This document shows positions 9,148-18,347 of a stretch of 64,000 bases of DNA, in pieces. Within the stretch, counting starts at the first letter, position 1; each line of letters begins with the position of its first letter. The notes beneath the pieces were generated by a model. It was not told where the DNA came from, ran no database searches, and saw only the letters and a list, made by a program, of their open reading frames with translations. Origin of the DNA: a bacterium (GTDB taxonomy: Bacteria > Zhuqueibacterota > QNDG01 > JAFGCO01); the NCBI GenBank assembly GCA_016932575.1, contig JAFGCO010000056.1, positions 124,001-188,000 of the forward strand, written 5' to 3'. The translations under genes were made by a program, and so were the position numbers.

Positions 9148-10226
9148 ATGTTACCCTTCGATATGGCACCCTCAATATTGAATATCCCATTGGTTCTCTG
9201 AATAATCTCCTGAATCTCTTCCAGCAATTTCATCCACTTGATATTATAATAGCGGGGGTGATCAAAATCTGTATACCCGTATTTCTGAATCATTTCCAGC
9301 ATTGTAACAATCGATTCCTCCAGGGATATTTTCGGACGAAATCCAAGAATATCTTCCGCCTTATCTGTAGAAACCCGATAACTTCGAATCCCTTTGTATC
9401 TGTAATCCGATCTGATTTTCACATCCACATTCCGGTCATTGAGTATTTGATAGACTTTAAGGGCCAATTCAGACACTCGAAAATTCTTCGATGCAATATT
9501 GAAAATTTCTCCCCTAACCTTGTCCTCCGGTGCTTCCAGGGCCAGAATATAGGCACTTGCTGCATCATGGATATCCACCAGTGGACGCCACATTTCACCG
9601 CCATAGTGAAGATTTAACTGTCGTGTGGACAAAGCGGTTTTTAAAAATGTATTCACGACAAGATCATATCGCATGCGGGGTGAAAAGCCGAAAATGGTCC
9701 CTTTTCTCAAAATAACCGGGCAAAAATTCTCATCGGCCAAATCCAGCAGCCTCTTTTCAGCCTCAAATTTGGATTTTGAATAGGCTGCCTTGGGATTAAT
9801 TTCCGCAGTTTCTGTCAGAATAACATCCTCGGCATCCAGGCCTGCAGGAGCGTAATAAACGGAACAGGAAGAAGCATACACATGCCGCTTGATACCACGC
9901 TCTTTGGCCAATATTGCCACGTTTTCTGCCGCAACAGTATTCATCTCAAAATTGGCCTGTGGATTGTATTCAGCCGTGGGATCGTTGGAGAGCCCACCCA
10001 GATTAATAATGCTTTGCACATCTTCCAGAACCTCCGGATCCATAAGACGGACATCATCGATAATAAGCTCAATACGATCCACAACTTCCCGAATGCCGAT
10101 GTCGCCGAAAAACATACGATCCAGCACTTTCACGGCATAGCCTTTTTCTAAAAGCTCTCTTACAAGAATTGAACCGACATACCCGGCACCGCCAATCACC
10201 AATATTTTATCTTTTTGTCTGGACAT
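9138..10226 (-). CDS. NAD-dependent epimerase/dehydratase (extended SDR)
   Basis: A 362-residue nucleotide-sugar epimerase/dehydratase. It has the Rossmann motif GGAGYVGS (12-19), the serine pair SSCSVY (119-124) and Tyr149/Lys153 (YSKSK). Residues 200-215, with a RPLVDIHDAA-type segment, belong to the sugar-binding half. Its sequence style is that of UDP-glucose 4-epimerase relatives rather than RfbB, so it may supply a different sugar to the same glycan. It overlaps rfbD by 10 bases. A 124-base gap containing a hairpin separates it from the RfbC-like gene upstream. Confidence 0.88.
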   Translation of the reverse strand: MSRQKDKILVIGGAGYVGSILVRELLEKGYAVKVLDRMFFGDIGIREVVDRIELIIDDVRLMDPEVLEDVQSIINLGGLSNDPTAEYNPQANFEMNTVAAENVAILAKERGIKRHVYASSCSVYYAPAGLDAEDVILTETAEINPKAAYSKSKFEAEKRLLDLADENFCPVILRKGTIFGFSPRMRYDLVVNTFLKTALSTRQLNLHYGGEMWRPLVDIHDAASAYILALEAPEDKVRGEIFNIASKNFRVSELALKVYQILNDRNVDVKIRSDYRYKGIRSYRVSTDKAEDILGFRPKISLEESIVTMLEMIQKYGYTDFDHPRYYNIKWMKLLEEIQEIIQRTNGIFNIEGAISKGNICD

Positions 10227-10303
10227 TTTGCGTCTGCCCCTATTTGATTTATAATCCTATTATTAATTATTGTCAAATTTTTTCTTAATATAATAACGGC
10301 TGA

Positions 10304-10342
10304 TTTTCAGAAAAGCCGCATTTTCCAGCGGCTGGCTGAAAA
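10304..10342 (-). other. Two-part hairpin between RfbC-like and epimerase genes
   Basis: An outer 7-bp stem (TTTTCAG/CTGAAAA) and an inner 6-bp stem (AGCCGC/GCGGCT) with an 8-base loop, just after the RfbC-like stop codon. No T-run follows on the minus strand, so it is more likely an RNA-processing or attenuation structure than a complete intrinsic terminator. Confidence 0.45.
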
Positions 10343-10350
10343 CATCAATT

Positions 10351-10812
10351 TTATTTAAACTTGATAGACCAGTCATATCCGAAAGAATCGTAGGGAACCC
10401 GTTCTTCATCTGGATTTTCCGCATTATATGTATGAGATGCAATCGAAATCAATTGTGTATCGTCTTCCAGAGACATCCATCCATGGTAAACTCCCGGCGG
10501 CACCACAAGTAATTTCCGCTGTCGATCGCCGAGAACAAAGGTATTGGTTTCACCTGAGGTGCTGGATTGTTCCCTGCCATCATAAAGTGCAAATTTAGCA
10601 CTTCCATGTGAGATAAAAAAGAAATCCCACAATTTCTGATGTCTGTGAAATGCCCGTATTGTACCACGAACGGGATCTTCAACAATATATACCTGATTGA
10701 TCTGACCGCCAAATTCACGGTGGTAATCAGTGTCTGTCCGATATATTTCCAGCAAATGCCCACGATCATCACTATGAGTTGTAAGAAGAATGAGTTTTAC
10801 GCCCTCAATCAT
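10351..10812 (-). CDS. RfbC-like cupin (dTDP-4-dehydrorhamnose 3,5-epimerase family)
   Basis: A 153-residue cupin related to RfbC. It keeps RAFHRHQ (His56, His58), where the catalytic base lies in RfbC, and the closing motif PPGVYHGW (105-112). The C-terminal segment, with PDEERVPYD, fits the RfbC tail. It is shorter than typical RfbC (about 180 residues), and the region around the usual active-site tyrosine is divergent. It may be a related deoxysugar 3- or 5-epimerase or ketoisomerase rather than true RfbC. It is the first gene of the polysaccharide cluster on this strand. Confidence 0.75.
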   Translation of the reverse strand: MIEGVKLILLTTHSDDRGHLLEIYRTDTDYHREFGGQINQVYIVEDPVRGTIRAFHRHQKLWDFFFISHGSAKFALYDGREQSSTSGETNTFVLGDRQRKLLVVPPGVYHGWMSLEDDTQLISIASHTYNAENPDEERVPYDSFGYDWSIKFK

Positions 10813-10981
10813 AATGTCTCCCTGTTCTGAAATAATTGATTAAATATGCAACTATTGTTCCAAAATTTCAAGAAAAATATTGGTTCAATTGATATCATGC
10901 ATACAAAACAATGGATCCCCGATGATAATAAAGTGCATCAAATCGAGTGAAACACAAGATCTTTTATCCAGATAAAATTAT

Positions 10982-11009
10982 AAAAAAGCCCATGAAAACC
11001 ATGGGCTTT
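10982..11009 (-). terminator. Intrinsic terminator after the fatty-acid/acyl-CoA dehydrogenase operon
   Basis: A perfect 10-bp stem (AAAGCCCATG/CATGGGCTTT) with a 5-base loop. On the minus strand it ends in a run of six T (plus-strand A at 10982-10987). It lies 23 bases past the acyl-CoA dehydrogenase stop and marks the end of that transcription unit. Confidence 0.88.
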
Positions 11010-11032
11010 AAATCTATGGCAGAAAAAGCTTC

Positions 11033-12193
11033 TTATGTCTTTTTGCTTGCCGCTTCCTTGATTAATGCCTTTCCGATCACACTTCTCTGAATCTCACCGG
11101 TTCCTTCATAAATCTGTGTAATTTTTGCATCACGCATGTATTTTTCAACGGGATATTCTTTCATATAACCATATCCGCCAAATATTTGCACTGCTTCGGT
11201 AGCCACATACATCGCAACATCCGCGGTGTATGCCTTGGCCATCGCCGCTTCTTTCGTAAAATTCTTTTCACCGGCGTCTATGTTACGGGCAACATGATAA
11301 ATCAAATTTCTGGCAGCTTCGATTCTCATGGCCATATCCGCCAGTTTAAACTGAATAGCCTGAAAACTGGAAATAGGCTGGCCAAACTGCTCCCGATGCC
11401 GGCTGTATTCAATTGCATGATCCAATGCGCCCTGAGCGATACCGAGTGCCTGTGAAGCCACACCCGGTCTCGAATGATCCAGGGTTTTCATGGCGATCAG
11501 GAAACCCATGCCTTCTTTGCTCAGCAGGTTTTCCTTGGGAACACGGCAATCTTCAAAAATCAGTTCAGAGGTGGCAGATGCGCGAATGCCCATTTTATCT
11601 TCCTTCTTTCCATAAGAAAATCCGGGAGTTCCCTCTTCGACAATAAATGCTGAAGCACCCCGCGCACCTTTTTGGGGATTGGACATCGCAATAATCGTAT
11701 AAAACTTGGCCACACCGCCATTTGTGATAAAATGTTTCACACCATTTAAAATATAATGATCGCCATCCAGTACAGCGGTCATCTGTACTGCACCTGCATC
11801 AGATCCGGCATTGGGTTCAGTCAGACCAAATCCTGCCAGCATTTTACCGTCTGCCAGATCCGGTAAATATTTCTGTTTCTGCTCTTCGCTCCCATACATA
11901 AGCAGCGGCATTACACCCAGAGCTGTCCCTGCAAATCCCAGAGAAATTCCGCCACAAGCTCTTGAAAGCTCTTCGGTCGCCAATACCAGACCCATCGATC
12001 CCAAACCCAATCCTCCATATTTTTCATCGATATAAATCCGGAAGAAATCCATTTCCGCCAGAGTATTCATGATATCCCAGGGAAATTCACCCGTTTGGTC
12101 ATAATGTGCGGCTACCGGTGCGATTTTCTCCTGTGCCACTTGCCTGGCCAAATCGCGTATCATGATCAATTCTTCAGACAACATATAATCCAT
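11033..12193 (-). CDS. Acyl-CoA dehydrogenase (short-chain/butyryl-CoA type)
   Basis: A 386-residue FAD-dependent acyl-CoA dehydrogenase. It has the substrate and FAD motifs GFGLTEPNAGSDAG and ITNGG in the first half and the catalytic glutamate at about 363 (IYEGTGEIQR). The sequence most resembles short-chain/butyryl-CoA dehydrogenases. It could oxidise short acyl-CoAs or, with an electron-transfer flavoprotein, reduce crotonyl-CoA; no etfAB is seen here. The ATG follows the rnc stop with no gap and has an AGGAGG 6 bases upstream, inside the end of rnc. It is therefore the last gene of the fab-rnc operon, with a strong terminator after it. That position is unusual for a catabolic gene. Confidence 0.93.
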   Translation of the reverse strand: MDYMLSEELIMIRDLARQVAQEKIAPVAAHYDQTGEFPWDIMNTLAEMDFFRIYIDEKYGGLGLGSMGLVLATEELSRACGGISLGFAGTALGVMPLLMYGSEEQKQKYLPDLADGKMLAGFGLTEPNAGSDAGAVQMTAVLDGDHYILNGVKHFITNGGVAKFYTIIAMSNPQKGARGASAFIVEEGTPGFSYGKKEDKMGIRASATSELIFEDCRVPKENLLSKEGMGFLIAMKTLDHSRPGVASQALGIAQGALDHAIEYSRHREQFGQPISSFQAIQFKLADMAMRIEAARNLIYHVARNIDAGEKNFTKEAAMAKAYTADVAMYVATEAVQIFGGYGYMKEYPVEKYMRDAKITQIYEGTGEIQRSVIGKALIKEAASKKT

Positions 12194-12982
12194 CTATTTC
12201 CTCCTCATGTTGATTTGACTGTTTTCTGAAAGAAGGCCCATTCCTTTTAAAGCATCTTCTGCTGCTGCCTGTTCAGCTTTTTTCTTGCTGTTTCCCCGAC
12301 CTTTCCCGAGCGAATGTCCCTCTAAAATAACCTCAACTGTAAATTCTTTTCTATGATCCGGTCCGGATTCATTTAAGATACGATATTTTGGCGAACATTT
12401 ATGCAATGCCTGCACATGTTCCAGTAACCAACTCTTGTAATTGTGGTGGTATTTTTTCTCAAATAATTTTTCCACGTCATGTAAAAGTTGTTCCTGAATA
12501 ATCCGCTGAACTTCTTCAGCACCTCCATCCAGATATATCGCACCGATAAGCGCTTCATATGCATTAGCAAGAATGGAACGTCGAACACGCCCACCGGATT
12601 TATCTTCACCGGTTCCCAGAATCAGATATCTGCCCAATTTTATTTGTTTGGCTCGTTTTGCCAGATTTTCCCTGCTGACCACCATAGATTTCGCTCTCGT
12701 TAAGTCTCCTTCATTGCAATTCGGAAACTTGCGAAATAAATAATCAGTGACGACCCAGCCTAAAACTGCATCTCCCAAGAACTCCAAGCGCTCATTGTTT
12801 TGTTTAATATGTATATGCTCAGTGGAGGATCGATGGGACATGGCCTGTTCCAGCCATTCAATCTGACTGAACTTATATCGGACTTCACGACAAAGGGAAT
12901 CCCATGGAATGGATTCCCTCTTGACCCTTACCTTTTGGCATAAAAATAAAGTTTTGAAAAAATCCCGAAAACGTGCGAACAT
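12194..12982 (-). CDS. rnc: Ribonuclease III
   Basis: RNase III cleaves double-stranded RNA in rRNA and mRNA processing. The catalytic signature ERLEFLGDAVLG is at 64-75, and the second acidic cluster lies in NAYEALIGAIYLDGG. The C-terminal double-stranded RNA-binding domain carries the basic GNSKKKAEQAAAEDAL segment. The length (262 residues) is slightly longer than E. coli RNase III because of a basic N-terminal extension. A shorter start is possible since no clear ribosome site precedes the ATG. It follows fabF by 15 bases, the order seen in many acpP-fabF-rnc operons. Confidence 0.96.
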   Translation of the reverse strand: MFARFRDFFKTLFLCQKVRVKRESIPWDSLCREVRYKFSQIEWLEQAMSHRSSTEHIHIKQNNERLEFLGDAVLGWVVTDYLFRKFPNCNEGDLTRAKSMVVSRENLAKRAKQIKLGRYLILGTGEDKSGGRVRRSILANAYEALIGAIYLDGGAEEVQRIIQEQLLHDVEKLFEKKYHHNYKSWLLEHVQALHKCSPKYRILNESGPDHRKEFTVEVILEGHSLGKGRGNSKKKAEQAAAEDALKGMGLLSENSQINMRRK

Positions 12983-12997
12983 AAATTTATGTCGTGT

Positions 12998-14239
12998 TTA
13001 ACAAAATCGTTTTATACACGCACACACATTGTGTCCGCCAAATCCAAAGGAATTTGAAATAGCCAAATTGATAGTTGCTTTTCTGGCTTCATTCGGTACA
13101 TAGTCCAAATCACATTCCGGATCGAAATTCTCATAATTGAGGGTTGGCGGAATTACATTGTTCTGAATAGACAGAATAGTTGCCACAAACTCAACAGCGC
13201 CTGTTGCTCCTAACAAATGACCAAACATGGATTTATTGGAGCTGATGGGAGTTTTATAAGCGCGGTCCCCAAAAAGAGTTTTAATGGCAAGCGTTTCTGT
13301 TTTATCATTCAGTGCTGTTGATGTACCATGTGCGTTAATATAATCCACATCACCAATATCGGCTTCAGCATCCTCCAGAGCCAGTTTCATAGCCCGAATG
13401 GCACCATCACCACTGGAATGCGGCGCTGTAATATGATAGGCATCTCCCGTAAAGCCAATACCGGAAAATTCAGCAAGGATCTTTGCTCCTCGCTTTTTTG
13501 CGTGCGATAATTCTTCTAAAACAACAATACCGGCCCCCTCTCCTATAACAAAACCGTCACGCTCCTTATCAAAAGGTCGGCTGGCACGCTGCGGTTCGTC
13601 GTTCCTTGATGAAAGGGTTCTTGCACTGCAAAAACCAGCAAATGACATTTCAGTAATGACACCCTCTGCACCTCCCACAACCATTACATCCGCATCATTT
13701 CGTTCAATGTGCATTAAACCCAGGCCCAATGCATGAGCACCTGAAGCACAAGCGGATACAGAAGAATAATTGGGCCCCTGGAATCCATGCCGGATCGACA
13801 CATGTCCGGCAGCAATATCAGGTATCATCATCGGAATAAAGAAAGGACTCACTCGTTTGGGCCCTTTATCAAGTAATTTTTTATGTTCAATATGGTAGGT
13901 GATCATCCCACCAATACCGCACCCGATGATCACACCGATCCGATGCGGATCTTCTTGATTTGCATTTAAACCTGAAAATTGAATAGCCTGATCAGCTGCG
14001 GCAATGGCATAGTGGGTAAATTCATCCATGCGTCGGGCTTCCTTGGGATCAATATATTTTGAGATATCAAATCCCTTTACTTCGCCGGCTATTTTGCTGG
14101 GCAAATTCTCAGGATCAAATTTTGTAATGTGGTCAACTCCGGATACACCCTGATATAATCCTTGCCAAAATGAGTCCACATCGTTTCCCAGAGGTGTTAC
14201 TACTCCTATGCCGGTCACCACAACACGGCGTTCCCGCAT
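12998..14239 (-). CDS. fabF: Beta-ketoacyl-ACP synthase II (FabF)
   Basis: FabF condenses malonyl-ACP with growing acyl-ACP chains in type II fatty acid synthesis. The Cys-His-His triad is complete: Cys164 (SACASG), His304 (NAHGTST) and His341 (SMFGHLLGATG). The length (413 residues) is standard. A strong AAGGAGG precedes the ATG. The gene follows acpP after a 72-base gap that contains a perfect hairpin. Confidence 0.97.
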   Translation of the reverse strand: MRERRVVVTGIGVVTPLGNDVDSFWQGLYQGVSGVDHITKFDPENLPSKIAGEVKGFDISKYIDPKEARRMDEFTHYAIAAADQAIQFSGLNANQEDPHRIGVIIGCGIGGMITYHIEHKKLLDKGPKRVSPFFIPMMIPDIAAGHVSIRHGFQGPNYSSVSACASGAHALGLGLMHIERNDADVMVVGGAEGVITEMSFAGFCSARTLSSRNDEPQRASRPFDKERDGFVIGEGAGIVVLEELSHAKKRGAKILAEFSGIGFTGDAYHITAPHSSGDGAIRAMKLALEDAEADIGDVDYINAHGTSTALNDKTETLAIKTLFGDRAYKTPISSNKSMFGHLLGATGAVEFVATILSIQNNVIPPTLNYENFDPECDLDYVPNEARKATINLAISNSFGFGGHNVCACIKRFC

Positions 14240-14271
14240 ACCATTTCCTCCTTCTCATCATGCACGTGATA

Positions 14272-14297
14272 GAAGTCCCGCTAAAAGGCGGGACTTC
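14272..14297 (-). other. Hairpin between acpP and fabF
   Basis: A perfect 10-bp inverted repeat, GAAGTCCCGC, 6-base loop, GCGGGACTTC, right after the acpP stop. No T-run follows it on the minus strand, so it is unlikely to stop transcription fully. A role as an mRNA 3' stabiliser or attenuator, letting acpP be expressed more than fabF, is inference. Confidence 0.65.
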
Positions 14298-14311
14298 CGT
14301 TGAATACAACT

Positions 14312-14551
14312 TTATTTTTCGGAGATTCTCTTTTCCAGATACTCCATGGCTTTGCCGACACTTGTCAGTTTCTCTGCATCTTCATCAGGAATTTCGATAT
14401 CAAACTCTTCTTCAAAAGCCATAACGAGTTCAACCGTATCCAGAGAATCAGCACCAAGATCATCAATAAAAGAAGCGTCATCGGTAATTTCATTGGGATC
14501 CGCACCCAATCGATCAACTATGATCTCTTTGAATTTTTCGCGATCAATCAT
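14312..14551 (-). CDS. acpP: Acyl carrier protein
   Basis: A 79-residue acidic acyl carrier protein. Ser36 in [12 protein letters not shown] is the phosphopantetheine attachment site. It carries acyl chains for the Fab enzymes around it and may also donate to PlsX and other acyltransferases. It has a very strong ribosome site (AGGAGGAGT before the ATG) and a hairpin directly after its stop, both consistent with high expression. It lies 58 bases after fabG. Confidence 0.97.
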   Translation of the reverse strand: MIDREKFKEIIVDRLGADPNEITDDASFIDDLGADSLDTVELVMAFEEEFDIEIPDEDAEKLTSVGKAMEYLEKRISEK

Positions 14552-14609
14552 TTTTTTTACTCCTCCTGTTTTTTCCCTGTCGTTATATATGGACGTTAAA
14601 TTTTACTTA

Positions 14610-15353
14610 TCACATCATCATACCGCCATCCACATGAATCACCTGGCCGGTAATGTAGTCAGAAGCAGAAGAAGCCAGGAAAAGCACCGTTTTCGCAACA
14701 TCGCCTGGTTTTCCTGGTTTGCTGATGGGCGTATTATTTATAAACCATTCAACAGCTTCCTTGGGCAAATGAGCGGTCATTTCGGTTTCTATATATCCCG
14801 GTGCGATAGCATTGACTTGAATATTCCGAGTGGCGACTTCTTTAGCTACAGCTTTTGTAAAACCGATCAGTCCCGCTTTGGAAGCGGCATAGTTGGCCTG
14901 ACTGGCATTGCCGCCCACGCCTACAACCGAGGCCATATTAATAATTTTACCCATTCGCTGCTTCATCATACCACGAATCACTGCTTTTGTACATAAAAAG
15001 GCACCTTTAAGATTGATATCCAGCACTTGATCCCAATCCTTTTCCGTCATACGCATTAAAAGAGTGTCTCTTGTAATCCCCGCATTATTTACTAAAATAT
15101 CAATCCTGCCGAACATTTCATTGGCAGTTTTGACCATTTCGTCAACATCACTCGCTTGACTGACATCGGTTTTAATCGCCAGTGACTTGACACCAAAAGC
15201 TTCTGCTTCCTTTGCAGTTTCTCTGGCTCCCTCGAGATCAATATCCATAACAATCACATTGCATCCCTGTTTGGAAAGTTCCAGCACAATGGCCTTTCCG
15301 ATACCTCGAGCGCTTCCTGTTACCAGAGCCACTTTTCCTGTTAATTCTTCCAT
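14610..15353 (-). CDS. fabG: 3-oxoacyl-ACP reductase (FabG)
   Basis: An NADPH-dependent beta-ketoacyl-ACP reductase, a classical SDR of 247 residues. It has TGSARGIG (12-19), NNAG (89-92) and the Ser142/Tyr155/Lys159 catalytic set (YAASK). The ending YITGQVIHVDGGMMM is typical of FabG. The ATG has GGGAG just upstream. The setting between fabD and acpP fixes the assignment, which sequence alone would leave open among SDR paralogues. Confidence 0.96.
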   Translation of the reverse strand: MEELTGKVALVTGSARGIGKAIVLELSKQGCNVIVMDIDLEGARETAKEAEAFGVKSLAIKTDVSQASDVDEMVKTANEMFGRIDILVNNAGITRDTLLMRMTEKDWDQVLDINLKGAFLCTKAVIRGMMKQRMGKIINMASVVGVGGNASQANYAASKAGLIGFTKAVAKEVATRNIQVNAIAPGYIETEMTAHLPKEAVEWFINNTPISKPGKPGDVAKTVLFLASSASDYITGQVIHVDGGMMM

Positions 15354-15371
15354 ATTCTCCCTTGAATAAGC

Positions 15372-16292
15372 CTAATGAATCGATTCAATATCATCAACTG
15401 AGCTTATCGATACGACATCAACCTCACGGTTGATCTGCTTGACAAGTCCTGTCAGCACCTTGCCCGCACCAACTTCAATAAATCTTGATATACCATCCCG
15501 AAGCATATTTTCAATGATTTCAATCCATCGAACAGGATGTGTCAGTTGATCGCAGAGCAGCCGCCCCGTCTCTTTCGAAGATGTGTATGCCTGAGCAGTC
15601 ACATTTGCATAAACCGGGACAGAAACGGGTTGAAACCGGATACCATTCACAACATTCCTAAATAAACGGGCTGCGGGAGCCATTAATGGTGAATGAAAAG
15701 CACCGCTTACCGGGAGTATGACTGCCCTCTTTGCTCCGGCGGCCTTGGCCAGAACCATTGCTTTTTCAACTCCTTCACGCGATCCGGTAATAACAATCTG
15801 GCCCGGAGAATTATAATTGGCGGGTTGTACAATGCCTTCTGACCGGGCTTCCTCGCAAATCTGATCAATCACATCCGTGTTCATACCGATAATTGCGGCC
15901 ATGGCACCCTGATGACTGTCCCCGGCATTCTGCATCAATTCACCGCGCTTTTGAACCAGTTTAAGTCCTGTTATAAAATCATAAGCACCTGCATATTTCC
16001 AGGCCGTACATTCACCCAGACTATGTCCTGCCACTGCCTGCGCATGGATTTCTTTACGCGTTAATAGTTCAGAAACAATGACGCTGTGTGTATATAAGGC
16101 AGGCTGAGTATACTGTGTTTGTTTTAATTTATCCTCCGGCCCCTTAAAACAAATTGAAGCAAGATCATATGTCAATGTCTCACTGGCCTTTGTAAATAAA
16201 TCTCTCGCAAAAGGAAATGCTTCAGCTAAATCTTTTCCCATTCCCACCGCCTGAGATCCCTGACCCGGAAAAATAAAAGCGGTTTTCGTCAT
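15372..16292 (-). CDS. fabD: Malonyl-CoA:ACP transacylase (FabD)
   Basis: FabD transfers malonyl groups from CoA to ACP. It shows the N-terminal FPGQGSQ motif (8-14), the nucleophile Ser91 in GHSLGE and the catalytic His200 in SGAFHSPLM. The length of 306 residues is normal. It lies 35 bases after fabH and 18 bases before fabG. Confidence 0.97.
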   Translation of the reverse strand: MTKTAFIFPGQGSQAVGMGKDLAEAFPFARDLFTKASETLTYDLASICFKGPEDKLKQTQYTQPALYTHSVIVSELLTRKEIHAQAVAGHSLGECTAWKYAGAYDFITGLKLVQKRGELMQNAGDSHQGAMAAIIGMNTDVIDQICEEARSEGIVQPANYNSPGQIVITGSREGVEKAMVLAKAAGAKRAVILPVSGAFHSPLMAPAARLFRNVVNGIRFQPVSVPVYANVTAQAYTSSKETGRLLCDQLTHPVRWIEIIENMLRDGISRFIEVGAGKVLTGLVKQINREVDVVSISSVDDIESIH

Positions 16293-16327
16293 AGCAATTC
16301 AACACCTAATTCATTTATCAATATCAT

Positions 16328-17317
16328 TTACATTCTCACTAAAGCTGATGCCCATGTAAATCCCCCTCCAAAAGCCACCATCAGGCACAGATCCCCCTTA
16401 TTCAGCCTGCCTTTCCTAAGCGCCTCATCCATTGCCAGGGGAATTGTTGCAGCCGAGGTGTTTCCATACTCATATAAATTGATAAAGACCTTCTCATCCG
16501 GCAATTCTAAACGCTGCGCCACTGCATCTATAATTCGTTTATTTGCCTGATGTGTAATGAGCAAATCGATTTTATCGGATCTCACACCGGCCAGATCAAG
16601 CCCATGAACTGCGGCATCCACCATGGTACGCACCGCATGTTTAAATACTTTATTCCCTTCCATTTTGATATAATGGAGACGTTGATCCACAGTTTCATGG
16701 CTCGCAGGATGCGAAACACCGCCTCCCGGGCAATGAAGTAAGTTACCCAGCCGGCCATCACTTTTCATATAGGTGGATAACACACCTCGTTCGCCATCAG
16801 AAGCAGCTATCACCGCTGCGCCAGCCGCATCGCCAAATAAAACACATGTAGCCCGATCTTCCCAGTCAGTCATTCTGGACAATACTTCTGATCCGATCAC
16901 AAGAATATTTTTATACAATCCGGAAGCGATCATGGAATCGGCCAGAGTAAGACCATAAAGAAATCCCGAACAAGCTGCTGAGATATCAAATACAGCCGCA
17001 TTAAAGGCCTTGATCTTGGCCTGAACAATGGCTGACGTTGAAGGGAATGACAGATCTGGTGTAATTGTTCCCAAAATGATGCAATCCAAATCACTGGCTT
17101 TTAATTCAGCACTTTTCAGTGCACGCTCAGCAGCCAATTTGGCCAGATCTGAATTGGTCTTTCCTTCTTCCAGAATATGCCGGCGTTCAATTCCTGTTCT
17201 TTCACGAATCCACTGATCCGATGTATCCACCATCTTCTCAAGATCATGATTGGTCAGTACTTTTTCCGGTGCAGCCGATCCTGTTCCAATGATCATGCTT
17301 CTGGGATTTTGATTCAC
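16328..17317 (-). CDS. fabH: Beta-ketoacyl-ACP synthase III (FabH)
   Basis: FabH starts fatty acid synthesis by condensing an acyl-CoA primer with malonyl-ACP. The triad is Cys116 (AACSGF), His256 (THQAN) and Asn286 (GNTSAA). The primer could be acetyl-CoA or a branched acyl-CoA; the branched-chain 2-oxoacid machinery elsewhere in the window makes iso/anteiso primers possible, but the sequence does not decide this. The start is GTG, supported by AAGGAG 6-7 bases upstream. Confidence 0.97.
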   Translation of the reverse strand: MNQNPRSMIIGTGSAAPEKVLTNHDLEKMVDTSDQWIRERTGIERRHILEEGKTNSDLAKLAAERALKSAELKASDLDCIILGTITPDLSFPSTSAIVQAKIKAFNAAVFDISAACSGFLYGLTLADSMIASGLYKNILVIGSEVLSRMTDWEDRATCVLFGDAAGAAVIAASDGERGVLSTYMKSDGRLGNLLHCPGGGVSHPASHETVDQRLHYIKMEGNKVFKHAVRTMVDAAVHGLDLAGVRSDKIDLLITHQANKRIIDAVAQRLELPDEKVFINLYEYGNTSAATIPLAMDEALRKGRLNKGDLCLMVAFGGGFTWASALVRM

Positions 17318-17327
17318 AAGCGTCTCC

Positions 17328-18329
17328 TTAAGCAGGTTTTAACCGGGATTCGATGTTCTCGGCAACATTTTCCTTCACCATCTTATACGCTTCGACAATT
17401 GCTGTTCGAATGGCTCTGGGAGTGGATCGGCCATGTGCAACAATACAATTTCCCTTAACTCCCAGCAGCGGGGCTCCCCCGTATTCTTGATAATCAAAAA
17501 GTTTGACGACATTGGCAAATTTATTTTGCATAAAAAAGAACCCGAAATTACCGACAATATTCGAACCAATTTTCTTTTTCAAACTGAGCGGAAGCATTTG
17601 TGTAAGGCTCTCAACAAATTTAATCAGGATATTACCCACAAATCCATCGCATACAACCACATCAGCTGCACTCATCAATACATCCCGTCCCTCTACGTTA
17701 CCAATAAAATTAAGATCGCTTTGTTCAAACAGGGGGAATGCACCCTGAACCAGTTCATTGCCTTTTCCTGGTTCTTCTCCAATATTCAACAGTCCCACTT
17801 TGGGTTTATCAATTCCTAAAATATGATTGACAAAAATCGATCCCATCAATCCGAACTGGTAAAGCTGCTCAGGTTTACAATCCACATTGGCGCCCACATC
17901 GGTCAAAAAACAGACACCTGTGGACGTCGGCATAAAGGATCCAATAGCTGGCCTCAAAACTCCCTCAATACGTTTCAATGTGAATAAAGCAGCCCCCAAA
18001 ACAGCACCTGTATTACCGCCACTGACCAGTGCATCAACTTTGCCTTTGGCATGGAGTGTAGCTCCCACAGCAATTGATGAATCCGGTTTCTTTCTCAGCG
18101 CAACGCCTGGAGATTCATTCATTTCTATCTTCTGGGAAGCATGATGCACATAAATGGGAAGCCCCTTAATAAAATGGTGGTGCTGCATATGCTTTGCTAT
18201 TTTAGCCTCATCACCTACCAATACAATTTCAAACCGTCCCTGAGACACACGTGCAGCCTCGATAGCCCCTTTCACAACAGGCTCAGGTGCCTCATCTCCT
18301 CCCATTGCATCAACAGCAATACGAATCAC
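17328..18329 (-). CDS. plsX: Phosphate acyltransferase PlsX
   Basis: PlsX converts acyl-ACP to acyl-phosphate for phosphatidic acid synthesis with PlsY. The N-terminal IAVDAMGGDEAPEPVVKGA and the internal VSGGNTGA and VGANVDCKP motifs are diagnostic. It has 333 residues and probably starts at GTG (GAAGG 6 bases upstream). It stands in the conserved order rpmF-plsX-fabH. No plsY or plsC is present in the window. Confidence 0.96.
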   Translation of the reverse strand: MIRIAVDAMGGDEAPEPVVKGAIEAARVSQGRFEIVLVGDEAKIAKHMQHHHFIKGLPIYVHHASQKIEMNESPGVALRKKPDSSIAVGATLHAKGKVDALVSGGNTGAVLGAALFTLKRIEGVLRPAIGSFMPTSTGVCFLTDVGANVDCKPEQLYQFGLMGSIFVNHILGIDKPKVGLLNIGEEPGKGNELVQGAFPLFEQSDLNFIGNVEGRDVLMSAADVVVCDGFVGNILIKFVESLTQMLPLSLKKKIGSNIVGNFGFFFMQNKFANVVKLFDYQEYGGAPLLGVKGNCIVAHGRSTPRAIRTAIVEAYKMVKENVAENIESRLKPA

Positions 18330-18347
18330 AAAATACCTTCTTTCAGA

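Noticed and set aside
9075-9617. 180-codon plus-strand open frame opposite the epimerase gene
   Set aside because: Shadow of the minus-strand SDR gene; no ribosome site and no family motif.
14346-14996. 216-codon plus-strand open frame antisense to acpP and fabG
   Set aside because: It lies opposite strongly conserved genes with exact catalytic motifs, and its serine-rich translation resembles no protein.
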